A stretch of 64,000 nt of DNA from the NCBI GenBank assembly GCA_024036415.1, contig JAMWET010006964.1:1-64000 (forward strand), read 5' to 3'. Source of the stretch: Prochilodus magdalenae. Its lineage: Eukaryota > Chordata > Actinopteri > Characiformes > Prochilodontidae. How positions within the stretch are numbered: position 1 is the stretch's first letter; each line of letters starts with the position of its first letter. The position numbers and the translations under genes are program-made. Positions 12,780 to 23,394 of the stretch are shown one piece after another. Under the pieces are notes generated by a model. It was not told where the DNA came from, did not search any database, and saw nothing but the letters and a program-made list of their open reading frames with translations.

Positions 12780-14712
12780 TTATCAGTGATACTGTGGACA
12801 GATTTGGGATTAGATGTGTCAAAAGAGAATTGGGAGACGTAGTGCAAACAAACTAATGATCCACAACCAGGTAAAAGTTCAGGAATGGTGTACAGAAGGT
12901 CATCTCAGTACTCATCGTTTATCTGACGTTGTCTGAATAAGCCACAGTCAAATACCAGTCTCCAGTGGGCAGGTGTCCAACTGTCGAAGAGTTGAAAAAA
13001 GCTGTTTTGATGAGTCCAGGCTCTTTTCTGCATGCTGATAGGTAGGATCTGCATTTGGTGCAGTCCATCAAGTGGAGTCCATTGAGCCACTATAATTGGT
13101 GTTGACACTACAGGCCAGTGTTGGTATTATGATGGTTGGGAGGAACCCTCAAAGGGCCTTCAAAGGGGTTCAAACGGGAAGCCTCAGGGCCTTCAAAACC
13201 TTCAGAAAAGACCAAAAGCTATATCATTTTTTAAAAAATAGATGTATTTAGTTTTAGTTTATTTTCTTTCAATAGACGCGTCACGTATTTACATGTCGTA
13301 GTAACACTTCTGGTTCATTCCAGCTCAAAACAGAAAATTAAACCAGCGAGATTTTTCCTCTCAAAGTAGGATCTATGTAGATACACCCAAACAAGCTTTC
13401 ACGTGGATTAGGACTGAATCGAAAGCTTAACATTGTCAACTAATGCAGTGAAGAAGATACAGAGGAATTGATGGATCATGGATCATTTACGATTGATGGG
13501 ACCAGTTTTTTGAGAAACAGTGTCACTGTAGGCCTTCTAGAAATGCTGTATCTAATAGTCATAGCCTTGACTGAAAGAAAAAACAAAAAAACATGGAATG
13601 TCTTCAACAGCCAAAAAACAGAAGATGGCTTGGTGCTCACAGAGAACTGGAGTCACTTTGGGTACTAGCACATATTAGCGTTATCACATAGGTGTATTAA
13701 GTTGCTTTACAGAGGGCGTCATGTTGGCACAGCAGTCAGCACTTTCGCCTTGCAGCAACAAGGGCCTTTGTTTGATTCCCAGCTGGGGCGTCCAAGGTCC
13801 TTTCTCTTTGGAGTTTGCTCCGGTTCCCTAGTCCCCAGAACTCCACGGCATGTGGTCAAATGAATTGGATATGCTAAATTGCCCACCAGGTGTGTGTATG
13901 TCTGTGTGTCTGCCGTGTGATGAATTGACAGCCTGTCCATGGCGTTTCCTGCCTTCACCAATTGCGTGGAGGGATAGGCTCCAGCACCCCCTGTGACCCA
14001 GAAGGATAAAGCGGTTTAGAAGATGAGTGAGAGTGACAGAGTGTTTTCACAGAGTTTTGGCCTTTATGACTAAAAGGCACGGCTTTAATAGTCATGGTTC
14101 ACAGCTGGTTGTCTTGGCACACATTAGGCCCTTGACACCCACTGAAGAGCATCTGAAAGGCATGCTTATCTGAACATTGTTGCTGAGCAGCTGTATGTCC
14201 TCGTGGCCAGAGTTTGTCCCCATTACTATAAACTCTTCCTGCATGACAATGCATCATGTTGCAAGGCATGTGTTGTAATTGAATATGACAATGACTTTTC
14301 ATTGCTTTGGCAGACTGCACAGTCCCTGCACAACCCTATGACAATCCTATCTATGACAAGACTGTCAATTCTTAGGGCTGGCGTGGCTGCAGGTTTTTAA
14401 ACCACAAGGCATAAGCAAACAGAGTCATTTGTTGGAAGAGTGAAACTGATTAAACAAGTGGAATCAAGTGTCCTCCCGGTTGTTTGGAGTGATACGCTGC
14501 AGTCACACTGGCTCTTTTGGGATATGATTAGGGACCTCTGGTCCATCAGCCAAGGTGAAATCACTGCTCCCAGCAAAAATGCACAGAAGATGCAAATTTC
14601 TGTGTGGGACAATATTACCGACACAGCACATCCATGGCATTTGGGCTGATTTGAAGATTAACAGAAGTGCAGCCTACGGCTAGATACTACTTCTAGTGTG
14701 TACCTAATAAAT
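12780..14712 (+). mobile_element. Tc1-like relic (family Z), split by ~920 bases
   Basis: 12780-13135 carries first-half transposase traces (the GATGAGTCCAGG region gives DESR, the first part of a DDE motif). 14055-14712 carries the second half (CATGACAATGCATCATGTTG gives HDNASC, compare the DNAPCH motif). It ends with a GTGTACCTAATAAATTGGCA terminal sequence. Between them lie A-rich sequence and a family 2 SINE. Multiple stops are present. Confidence 0.6.
13713..14025 (+). mobile_element. SINE-like repeat (family 2), near complete
   Basis: The head GGCACAGCAGTCAGCACTTT followed by TTTGATTCCCAGC is tRNA-like. The body passes TTGCTCCGGTTCCCTAG and ends GGATAGGCTCCAGCACCCCC with a GATGAGTGAG tail. 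It lies inside the interval that separates the two halves of a Tc1 relic (12780-13135 and 14055-14712). Confidence 0.65.
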
Positions 14713-15379
14713 TGGCATACTCTCATACAAATACAGCAGCATCAGGACAGCTATTCAACATCCATGACCTGCAGGCTTTGTGATATGCAATGAGCTTTCT
14801 ACATCCTTATGTCTGTGCTCCACACCACAGCTATGCTGTCTAAAGTTATGGTCTAGCTGAAGGGGGCTAGAGCAGAATCTGAGCTGTCACCAGTTCTTAC
14901 TTCAACATGATGCTGAGTGAGAGGGAGAACAATGCTCAGTCTATACATCACTGTCCATCGCCCTAAGGCTGCAGAGATGAAACCTTACCCTACGTGTGAT
15001 GGAGTGTGTGCAAAGGCATGTCAAACTTTGATGTGCCTGTTGGACACTAAAGCTATGTTCACATCACAAGCCTTATTGCTCCATTCCCAAATCCAATCAT
15101 TCTGCCCTGACAGTTCATATTCGTGTTTGGAAGTGATCTATATTTGTCATTAGTCTGAATGCACCTCTGACCTGAAAGCACCCGCATGCGTACATTTCGT
15201 CATCAGGTTACCCACTGCTGACATGCTGCCCACCCTGAATGACCACTTTGATGTACGCATACACAATGAAGCTTGAAGTGGAGAAAATATGAATTCTGCT
15301 ACGTTTGAATATCAACTTGTAAGGCTGGAAACCACCAGCTGTTTGCATTTGGGTAGTTGGTAATCATGGGATAAACTCA

Positions 15380-16060
15380 CAAGTAACTTTATCAGGTACA
15401 CTTACCTTGCATCTACACTGATCATCATTTTATGGTACCATGCCGATGCACATTGTAGTTCTACAACGTCTCCTTACCCTGTTCTTTAATGGACCCCCAC
15501 AGAGCAGGTATTACATTTACATGACACTCTTATCCAGAGCGACTTACAAGGGTAATTATATTACAGGTAGGTCAATGTGGTGTTAGGAGTCTTGCCCAAG
15601 GACTCTTGGTGTAGCACAGCATAGTTACCTAGACCGGGATTCGAACCCTAGTCTCCCACATGTGGTGGTGGTGGTTCCCTGGAGGGTAGTGGTGTTATCA
15701 GCTGAGCTATTATGTGGGTGGTGGATCATTCTCACCACCACGGTAACAATAACATGGTGTTGGTGTGTCAGTGTGTGTTGTGCTGGTACGAGTGATTCAC
15801 AGCAGTGCTGCCGGAGTTTTCAAACACAGTGTCCACTCACTGTCTACTGAATTAGACACTCCTACTATGGTTGTCCTCCTTGTGGATGTAAAGTCAGAGA
15901 CTTATCAGTGGCTGCCCAGTTTGCATTGATCATCTTCTCGTCCTTTATCAGTGGTCAGCTTCTAAACACAGGATGCTGTTGGTGGAATAGTTTCGATTGG
16001 TGGACTGTTCTCTGTCCAGCAGTAAGAGTCATTCAGAAACTCGGTCTGTGATACGTACTT
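15380..16060. mobile_element. Foldback-type dispersed repeat (with nested SINE)
   Basis: It shares blocks with 27830-28350 and 33930-34365: TTGTAGTTCTACAA, GACCCCCACAG..., GTGGTGGATCATTCTCA, GTGTGTTGTGCTGGT and TTGGTGGACTGTTCTC. In the better copies these blocks occur in opposing orientation. It is interrupted by the SINE at 15514-15707. Confidence 0.6.
15514..15707 (-). mobile_element. tRNA-derived SINE (family 3) nested in a foldback repeat
   Basis: On the minus strand: A-box-like TAGCTCAGCTGATAAC, B-box CTAGGGTTCGAATCCC, and a tail AAGTCGCTCTGGATAAGAG typical of several fish SINEs. It is flanked by TATTA at 15509-15513 and 15708-15712, a 5-bp target duplication, and splits a foldback repeat. 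Confidence 0.8.
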
Positions 16061-16552
16061 GGTAATATTTTAGGGTCAGTACAATGATCCAGTACAGTGG
16101 TTCAGTGGTTGTCCTCTGGGGGTCTCAACCATTAAAGAAAGGGGGCCTGCAGATTAGGCAGAGAAACAGGTGGGCTATAATCTGTACTTTGTAAAACTAA
16201 AAACTGTAAAGTGTACCAATCTGGTAAGCAGGCCTGATAAAATGGACAGTGTGTAAGGTGAGGGTACGGTAAGTGGCTATTGAGTAGATACCCACTGGGA
16301 TGGACTAGTGACACTAAGTAGCTGTAAAAGAGACAGCTTGGTCTACTGTGTTAACTTAGTATCACGAAGACGAATGTTGGATGAGCTCACTAGTTGTATT
16401 GATGATGCTGTCAGATGGTGAGAGTTTAGTGAAGGTCATCCAAATGCAACATCTGCCCATACCAATGCTGGAGCATATAAAAGTGTTTCTGGTCTGATTT
16501 TAAATGATACGGATTTTGTGTCAAATCTAGACAATCTGTGATGCTTTAACAC

Positions 16553-17195
16553 ATGTACAGTACTGTACAGGTCAGAGGTCACTCTTTGTTGATTTGATTT
16601 CCAGTCAGTTTGGTCGTTAAGTACAAGACTTTCTGCTTTTCTGAGATATTTCTGAGGAGATCAGATATAAAGTATTCCAAATGAATGGGAAGGGGACTGT
16701 TTCAAAGGATAAAAAAAACAGGAGTTCTCAATACTGCCAACAACTGTGTGAGAGCTGGTAGACCACCAACCATCCTTAAAGCTTTCGTCCTTGAGAGAGA
16801 GGAGAAACTCAAGGCCCACTCTTGCTTCAGATCTGAAAACATCCACAGGTGTTCCTGTCCATCCTTCCACTGTGAGAAGACACCTCAGCCCTATGGGTCT
16901 ACAGCAGTGTGTGCTGTCAAGAAGCCCTTACTGAGAAAAGGAAAGAGGCAAAAAAGAATAAATTTGATGTTCTCAGAACATTCGGCTGTTCGGATCCCAG
17001 AGCCTAGACCTCAACCTCACTGAACGTGTTTGAGATCACTTGGATTGAGAGAAACAGAAAATGCAACCAACTTATAAGACTCCACGTCGGAGAGAATGGG
17101 AAAGTATCCCTGCAGATTTCTGAAGGCAGAAACACTGAGAGCAAATCTGGAAGCAGTAGTAAAGGTAAAGATCCTGAAAAAAATCTATACCATAT
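16553..17195 (+). mobile_element. Tc1-like relic (family W)
   Basis: It begins near GTACTGTACAGGTCAGAGGT and includes GGAGTTCTCAATACTGCCAA and CATCCACAGGTGTTCCTGTC. It is colinear with 22840-23290 and 52970-53230. Traces of a Tc1 N-terminal part are visible but stops are frequent. Confidence 0.55.
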
Positions 17196-18797
17196 CTAGC
17201 TGTTGAGGCTTCGCTGTTACTTTCTGCTGAATGTATATCTTGTGCATTTATAGGAAGAGGAAAAAAGTATAGCTTCTACTCCGTGATCGTTCTTTCTGAA
17301 AACCGAGCGTGGTTGGCCATGGTAAGCTGAAGCTGACGCATTGTTTTTGCAGCAGCATCTTATATCTGAATCACTGTTTAGCAGAGACTGATCTCCTTCA
17401 GAGCCACACTGCTGGTGTCGTGCTACTTTCGCATTCATGTGCGCCTAAACTCTTGCACCATCTCTCATGTGAGCTGCCCCGGTGCTGCCTTCTGCTTTGC
17501 TTTGGCCCCTTGCTCGGTTCGATTGATTTGTTTGCGAGTTCAGGCAGTGTGGGTGTAATGTGTTATGGCATGTTGCAGGGTTTCTCTGGCCAAGCGCGGA
17601 GCATTGGAGCTCGCTGGAGCTCAGCCGCCTGCTGTGTGCGTGACAGCTGTTGTGTTTCCTCTTCCTGCCTATTCATATGGCTCATGAGTTCCAGCAGCAT
17701 GCTTTTATCTCTTTTTCTGTACCTTCTCCTCCTCTTTCACCCCGGTTTGCCGTACACCCCTCCCCCTGGAACAGTTCTCTCTGACTCCAGCCTGTTTTAC
17801 TAGCCGAGGAGTCGAAACAGGCTGAGCTCACATTAAGGCCGCCTTGATGTCTGATATTCTAAAAGCGCCGTGTTCTGCTCCAGAAATATCACTCTTCTCT
17901 GGGAGAGAGTGGGGCGTAGCACCTTATTATGGCAGGCCTAGTGAGAGTGCAAGCTTTTGGTATTAGCAGGAGCTCTGACTGGGGTGCCACTTGAGGGAGG
18001 AGAGAGAAGAAGAGCAGGGTGTGCTGTCCTGTACTTAGCTATCTTGTTCCTTTGTTATGGTGGCAGACAACGGCATTTGGATGTAACTGTACGTTCTGGC
18101 GGTCCTAGGTAATTCATGAATTACCAAATGTACTATAAGGAAGTTCATTCAAACAACGGACAACTGTGCAAACAGTGATAAACTTAAGCAAGTTCAGTGT
18201 TAGGCCAAGTTCTGTTACTTGAGTATCACCATTACTTTCACTGATACATCATGAACACAATAGGCCACCCTGCCACTGGTCCATCTTAGCAGATATTGCC
18301 TTAATGTAAACTTTGTAAATTTTACAGCTGGTGACATGACAATTTTATCAATGGCTGCCAAAATGCACCATAAGAGTCTATATTTTCTTAAAGAGCACAT
18401 GAGATAATATGAAACTCACTTTTTCAGTTCTTGTGCTCATACATTTGGTGTCTGGAGTGCCTACCCACATACTGGGCAAGAAGACAACCCAGTCAGATTT
18501 TTGTGGGCTGCCTAAATCAGAAATCATGGGATCATGGGATTCTATAAGCTGTTCCTATTTGCCCCCTCCACTTTCTATGCCAAGTGGGGCTCATTGCAAT
18601 AATACCACCCCCATCCGAATTCCTCCACCCATGGCTTCAGAGATACCTGCAAAGGTGCACCTTTTTTCTCACAAGTGCCGGAGCTGCTAGGATTTTGTGA
18701 GAGCTAATCAACTGCTTGATTGTTGTTGGCTGCACCTGAGTGGAGTTCAAAGGTCATTTTGATTGGACCTTACTCAGCAAAAATCTTTGCGTCTGAT

Positions 18798-19488
18798 ACA
18801 AAGCTAAAGTCAGCTTCATATTTGCCAACTTTTTGTTCAGATTTTCTCATTCCATCTTAAATTGTGCAGTGGTTACATTTCGTCTCCTAGGGCTACCTGT
18901 TCAGCTTCTTGTTTGAATTTTCCTGTTCCACCTTAAATCATGCAACACCTACATTTTTTCACCTCAGGCTACTGTCCAGCTACTTGTTTGAAATGACCTG
19001 TCCCACCTTAAATTGTGCAGCGGTTACATTTTGTCACCTCAGGCTACCTGTTCAGCTTCTTGCTTGAATTTTCCTGCTCCACCTTAAATCATGCAGCATT
19101 TACATTTTGTCGCCGCAGGCTGCTGTCCCGCTTCTTGTTTGAAATGACCTGTTCCACCTTAAACGGTGCAGCAGTTACATTCTGTGTCCTCACTCTACCT
19201 GTCCAGCTTCTTGTTTGAATTTTCCTGTTCCATCTTAAATTGTGCAGCAGTTACATTTTGTTGCCTCAGGCTGCCTGTCCAGCTTCTTATTTGAACTTTC
19301 CTGTTCCACCTTAAATCCTGCAGCAGTTACATTCTGTCTCCTTACTTTACCACACCAGCTTCTTATTTGAATTTAGCCATGGCACCTTAAATGTTGCAGC
19401 ACTTACGTTCAGGAATCTCAGGCACAACTGTTAACTGCTGCTGAGTCAAACAAGAAGCTGGCGAATAAGAAGTCAACTTCAGCTTTGT
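18798..19488. mobile_element. Foldback element with internally amplified minisatellite
   Basis: A 691-bp element. Left end ACAAAGCTAAAG and right end CTTCAGCTTTGT are inverted, and the inversion continues ~50 bases inward (left ...TTTGCCAACTTTTTGTT, right ...AACAAGAAGCTGGCG). Imperfect 9-bp repeats flank it: GCGTCTGAT (18789-18797) and GTGTCTGAC (19489-19497). The interior is the 76-bp tandem array listed separately. A short copy without the array lies at 40599-40755. Confidence 0.75.
18830..19410 (+). repeat. 76-bp minisatellite, about 8 units
   Basis: The landmark CTTGTTTGAA (with variants CTTGCTTGAA, CTTATTTGAA) recurs at 18908, 18983, 19058, 19134, 19210, 19286 and 19362, spaced 75 or 76 bases, with one more diverged unit to the left. 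Each unit includes TTCCACCTTAAA and GCAGCAGTTACATT. The unit equals one arm of the foldback element. Confidence 0.9.
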
Positions 19489-20989
19489 GTGTCTGACGGC
19501 TTTTTCAGTCTGGGCCAATACAATGCAGTACAGGCAACAAAACCTAAACGTGGGATCACTACCGATTGTACAAAACTGCAGATTATAGAAACGTAAGTGA
19601 TTAAAAATTAATTATGCTCTGTGTGTCTTTGGCCATTTAACACAAACTAACGCTAATGTGGCTTCCTAGACAGCTCTTGTTACTCACTGCAGGATCGTCA
19701 ATGACATTAACACTGTTAGTTTGTTAACTGAATGTCTGTAAGATGAACTTCGTCTTATCGACTGGTGAACTGATTGAGTGGTTGTAGAGTGTAGAGTCTA
19801 GAGTGTTTCTTGCTTTGGTAGTATGAAGCCGTACTTGCATTGGCACACCCCATGAAAGAGGTGGGGGGTATGAGAACGGGCTAATCCAAGACATATTCAA
19901 GAAGATTACAACCAGCTAAACAAAAACACTCTAAACCATGAAGACTATTAAACAGAGCCTTCTAGTCCCAGAACTTGAAAAAGAGAAACTTTGAGAAGCT
20001 GGTGTTCATTTTGCACGTGGGCCTGATTCAGTTGTGCAGTTATGCACCTGTCCCTGGAAATATAGCAGGTTGATGTCGTGCTACATTTGACTCCTCAATG
20101 CATTTGTGTGGCTTGAAGTCAGTCTCAGATGAGTGTTTACCATTAATAGTCCCCTCCTCTCCATGTTCATCAGATGTCATATCACCCCCTTCCTGGTGAG
20201 TTTGGGAGTTTACTAGTTGGTACTCCAATATCAAGTGCCATTACTGTCACATAAATACGTGACTCAACAAGGTCATGAGGACTGCTCAAGTGCACCATGA
20301 GGATCTTTATTTTCAGCTGGAGTCAGGGGATAGGATACTCAGAGACATATCCAAACCCAAAATCACAGCTAGATAAACTACAAAACTCAAGAAAACTGGA
20401 AACCAGGGCTAAACCTGGGAAGTAATGTTGTGTTGGATGTAGTAAGTCCCTCGTTCAACCTTAAAGCATTCCAGTTCCCCCCCCACCCCCATTCCCAAAG
20501 TACGGACAGTGAGAATACTTAGAGATACAATTTGGGTCAACTGTGTGCCTTAAGCTTGTTTAAAGGTACATTACATTCTCTCGCCCAGAGGAAAGAGGCG
20601 TACTTGTATCTTTTCTTAACTTTTTTTAAGTTACGCTAATCGGGTTTCAGGGATTTTAAGACCTCTTTGGTGGAAATGTGTAATTGCACACAAAGTACAC
20701 AAAGTACAGAGGAACATTTTGTAATGCTGTTTGAGCTACAGCCTCCTTCCTCAGAGGATGATATTAGGAGAGTATTCAAAGAGAACTACAGCTTCATCAG
20801 TGTAATACTGATTTTACCTTTTAGACCAAAACCTTAAGCTGAAACTGCTGACTGTGTGTGTGTGTGTGTGGGTGACACAAAGATATATTTCATAGTGTCA
20901 ATAAATCATAAACATAAAACACCAGGTGTAAGGATGGGGTGTATAGATTCAATGTTACAAATCAAAAGAATAGTTGCACATGATGAGTT

Positions 20990-21366
20990 CTTCTTTTGTT
21001 TTAGTGGAGACACATGTCCAGAATGTCTGGTGTCACTCCTTCCCTACCGCAAAATCAGCTGGAACTGTGTGAGATTATTCAAGCTGCATGGGATAGATTA
21101 TCCCAGAACACCATTAAACCTCTACACCTTCATGCTGAGACATCTGGCTTGTTGTGTTAGCAGACATGGCAGTCCGACACCATACTAAGAGACACTACTC
21201 CTGCTTGTGTAGCTCCTTAAAAATTTCCCATATCAGTCTAAATGTATCATTTATCGTTCCTGGTGACCTTAATCTTCCTTCCCAACAGCACTGCAGTCCG
21301 ACACTTCCTTCTGGGTGCAACTATTCTTTTGATGATATTAAGTTCCCTAAGGTACTTAAGGCTTGA
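20990..21366 (+). mobile_element. Tc1-like C-terminal relic (family X)
   Basis: GGAACTGTGTGAGATTATTC, AACACCATTAAACCTCTACA and CATACTAAGAGACACTACTC follow the same order as 1-740 and the reverse of 57190-57770. No intact frame. Confidence 0.55.
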
Positions 21367-21473
21367 CATCGAGAGAACCACCCCATCATTTGTACCCTGA
21401 AAAGTGCTGTTTTTTTAGAGAGCCTAGAAAGTATTTTAGAGGTATACACTGAACAGCTATAGATCTACATGTA

Positions 21474-21640
21474 CGATATATTGCTCTTATACAAAGCAAC
21501 TTACAATTTGATTATTTCTTACACGGGTAGGCAAAGGTAGCTTTTGTGTCTTGGCCAAGGGCCCGTATTGGTATAGTGTAGGGTACTTGCCCAGGTAAGG
21601 GGATCGAAGGACAGTCCACACTATACCAACCATTAGCAAC
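21474..21640 (-). mobile_element. Diverged family 3 SINE fragment
   Basis: The order of a mutated tail (CTCTTATACAAAGCAACTTAC), a TTGGCCAAGGGCC-type middle and a GGGGATCGAAGG remnant of the B box follows the minus-strand copy at 15514. It is highly diverged. Confidence 0.45.
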
Positions 21641-22348
21641 TATGCTTGCTAACTAAGCGAATACTATGGTTTTACAATTAGCCTGTGTGGCTATGCACCT
21701 GTCGTGGTAAACACAGCAGGATGGTATCATGCCACATTCGGACTTAATGATGCACTTCTATGGCTTGAAACTGTCAAGAAGCTGAGATGAGTGTCTACCA
21801 CGAATCATGCATTTGTCTAGATGCCACCAAATAATGTCATATCACCACCTCTCAGTGTCAAGTCAGGCTGTTGAATTACTAGTTGGAACTCCAGCATCGA
21901 GTGGTGTTTCTCATGCTTACACTGCACTGCTTACTTCTATGCACCAATAGAAGGATGGATTTTCTGACATTGTCTGGAATGCAGCATAATAAACTAGGAC
22001 ACACTGTTGAGACTTACAGATAATGCATACAAGACCTGCATATAAAGAACAGCGAGTAAGCAAAAATGATCTTAATGATAGGGTGAGTGCAGCTAAGCCC
22101 AAGCTGGCACGTTTCATGCTGCCAAGGCCTGTATTCCCAACGACCCAAGCTCTTGTGTAAGGGTTATGTCTGCACGAAGATTGCAGAGGGACATAAAAAG
22201 TTGTCCAAAGAAGGATTAAAATTAGTGGAAGGTTACCGATTAAAGAAATCAGACTGAGTCCTTAGTGTGCGAGTTGGGTTTTGGGGGCTAGGCTTGGCTG
22301 GTGGACTGTGCAGCAGCTGACAACTGTGTCTCCTCTCTCCCTCGGCAG

Positions 22349-22489
22349 TTCATGGCATCAAGTGGACTTGCAGCAATGGGAACAGCAGCTCTGGTTTCTC
22401 AGTGGAGCAGTTGGTGCAGCAGATTCTGGACAGCCACCAGACCAAGCCCCCTCCCCGGACTCACAACTGCCTCTGCACAGGCACGCTGG
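22349..22489 (+). CDS. camta1: camta1 exon: CG-1 domain, C-terminal end
   Basis: This 141-bp exon encodes FHGIKWTCSNGNSSSGFSVE through HQTKPPPRTHNCLCTGTL and is flanked by CTCGGCAG and GTAAGG. It enters in phase 1 and leaves in phase 1, with the Gly codon split G|GT with the exon at 23395. The segment SVEQLVQQILDSHQTKP is the conserved end of the CG-1 region, and the following Cys/His residues (HNCLCTG) continue into GSSVHHKC of the next exon, as in vertebrate CAMTA1. The exon sits between a 12.2-kb intron upstream and a 905-bp intron downstream. Alternative readings in the two other forward frames give only unrelated low-complexity peptide. Confidence 0.95.
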
Positions 22490-23394
22490 GTAAGGGACAG
22501 AAGGGAAAGACAGAAAGAGCAGCAGGTGGAGGTAGAGGGTGGGGTAATATAGCACAGTTTATGAAATAAAAGTAGCATACATCCAGTAATCTAAAAGCAT
22601 TATGGAAACGCTTCTGAGGCTAAGCATTATATTACACCTGTCATTATTTAATTTGCCCACACTATACTTGTGGTTTGTATCCTACTGCTTTCTATCCTTC
22701 CAGTCATAAAACCAGCCAGTTACAGCTGCGTCCTCCAACCAAAGGTGCTCAAAGAAGTCATTGTGGGATCATGGATGACACTAAACTACTACCCAAACAC
22801 ATTTGCAGCCACATTTCCTTTTCTTGTGCTTCTAAAATTGATAAAGGAGACATTTCCGACGGAGACTGGATATAAGATATCACTTGCACATGGAGAGGGA
22901 CAGTCAAAAGGAAAAACTGGAGTTTAAAAAAAGGGAATAGAAAAAAAAGATTAAACAATGCAGAGAAAATAGGACTCCTAACAACCATGCAAGACCAGGT
23001 ACAGCACTAAAACTGTCACCATCAGAAAAAAAGATTATTTTAAGATCCTGAAATCAAGCTCTACTCTTGCATCAGATCTAGTAAAAACCAAATATGTATC
23101 CTTCCTTCCACTGGGAGAATACTCAACTGTCCGTAATGAAAAAGGAAACAGACAAAAAAGAAGACAGGCCTAGAATGCTTAAACTGGATATCTGGAGTAA
23201 GGTTTTTTTTTTTAACTGATGAGTCTAAATTTGTAATGGGAATTACCTGGGAAAAACAACATATAGCTTATACTCAGCTGGGCTCTGGTTTCTGCCCAGT
23301 TCTGCCCAATACCAAATCCGTATTGTTAATTTATTAATAAAATTCTACAAATTTCATTCTAAAGCTTGGTGCCTATTTTGTTTGCTTCTCTCAG
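22490..23394 (+). other. camta1: camta1 intron, 905 bp
   Basis: GT-AG intron (GTAAGG ... TCTCAG) between the last CG-1 exon and the large exon. About half is a decayed Tc1-like relic (about 22840-23290). No coding signal beyond this. Confidence 0.92.
22840..23290 (+). mobile_element. Tc1-like relic (family W) in a camta1 intron
   Basis: It shares the order of blocks with 16553-17195 (AGGACTCCTAACAACCATGC, CTCTTGCATCAGATCTAG, ATCCTTCCTTCCACTG). It ends ~100 bases before the large camta1 exon. Confidence 0.5.

Larger units (their letters stand above)
20040..21915 (+). repeat. Local repeat pair (~215 bases each, 1.65 kb apart)
   Basis: 20040-20255 and 21692-21910 share ATGCACCTGTC, an AGCAGG-TGATGTCGTGC/ATGGTATCATGC block, GATGAGTGT, TGTCATATCACC and ACTAGTTGG in the same order. 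Between them sit a family X relic and a SINE fragment. The origin, an old duplication or a dispersed repeat, is not clear. Confidence 0.6.
10196..22348 (+). other. camta1: camta1 intron, 12.2 kb
   Basis: GT-AG intron between the two CG-1 exons. 10196-12779 and 17200-18787 look unique and hold no gene I can support. The rest carries the split Tc1 relic (12780-14712), a tRNA-derived SINE (13713-14025), the foldback repeat with nested SINE (15380-16060), further Tc1 relics, the minisatellite foldback element (18798-19488) and a local repeat pair (about 20040-20250 and 21694-21910). Confidence 0.9.
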
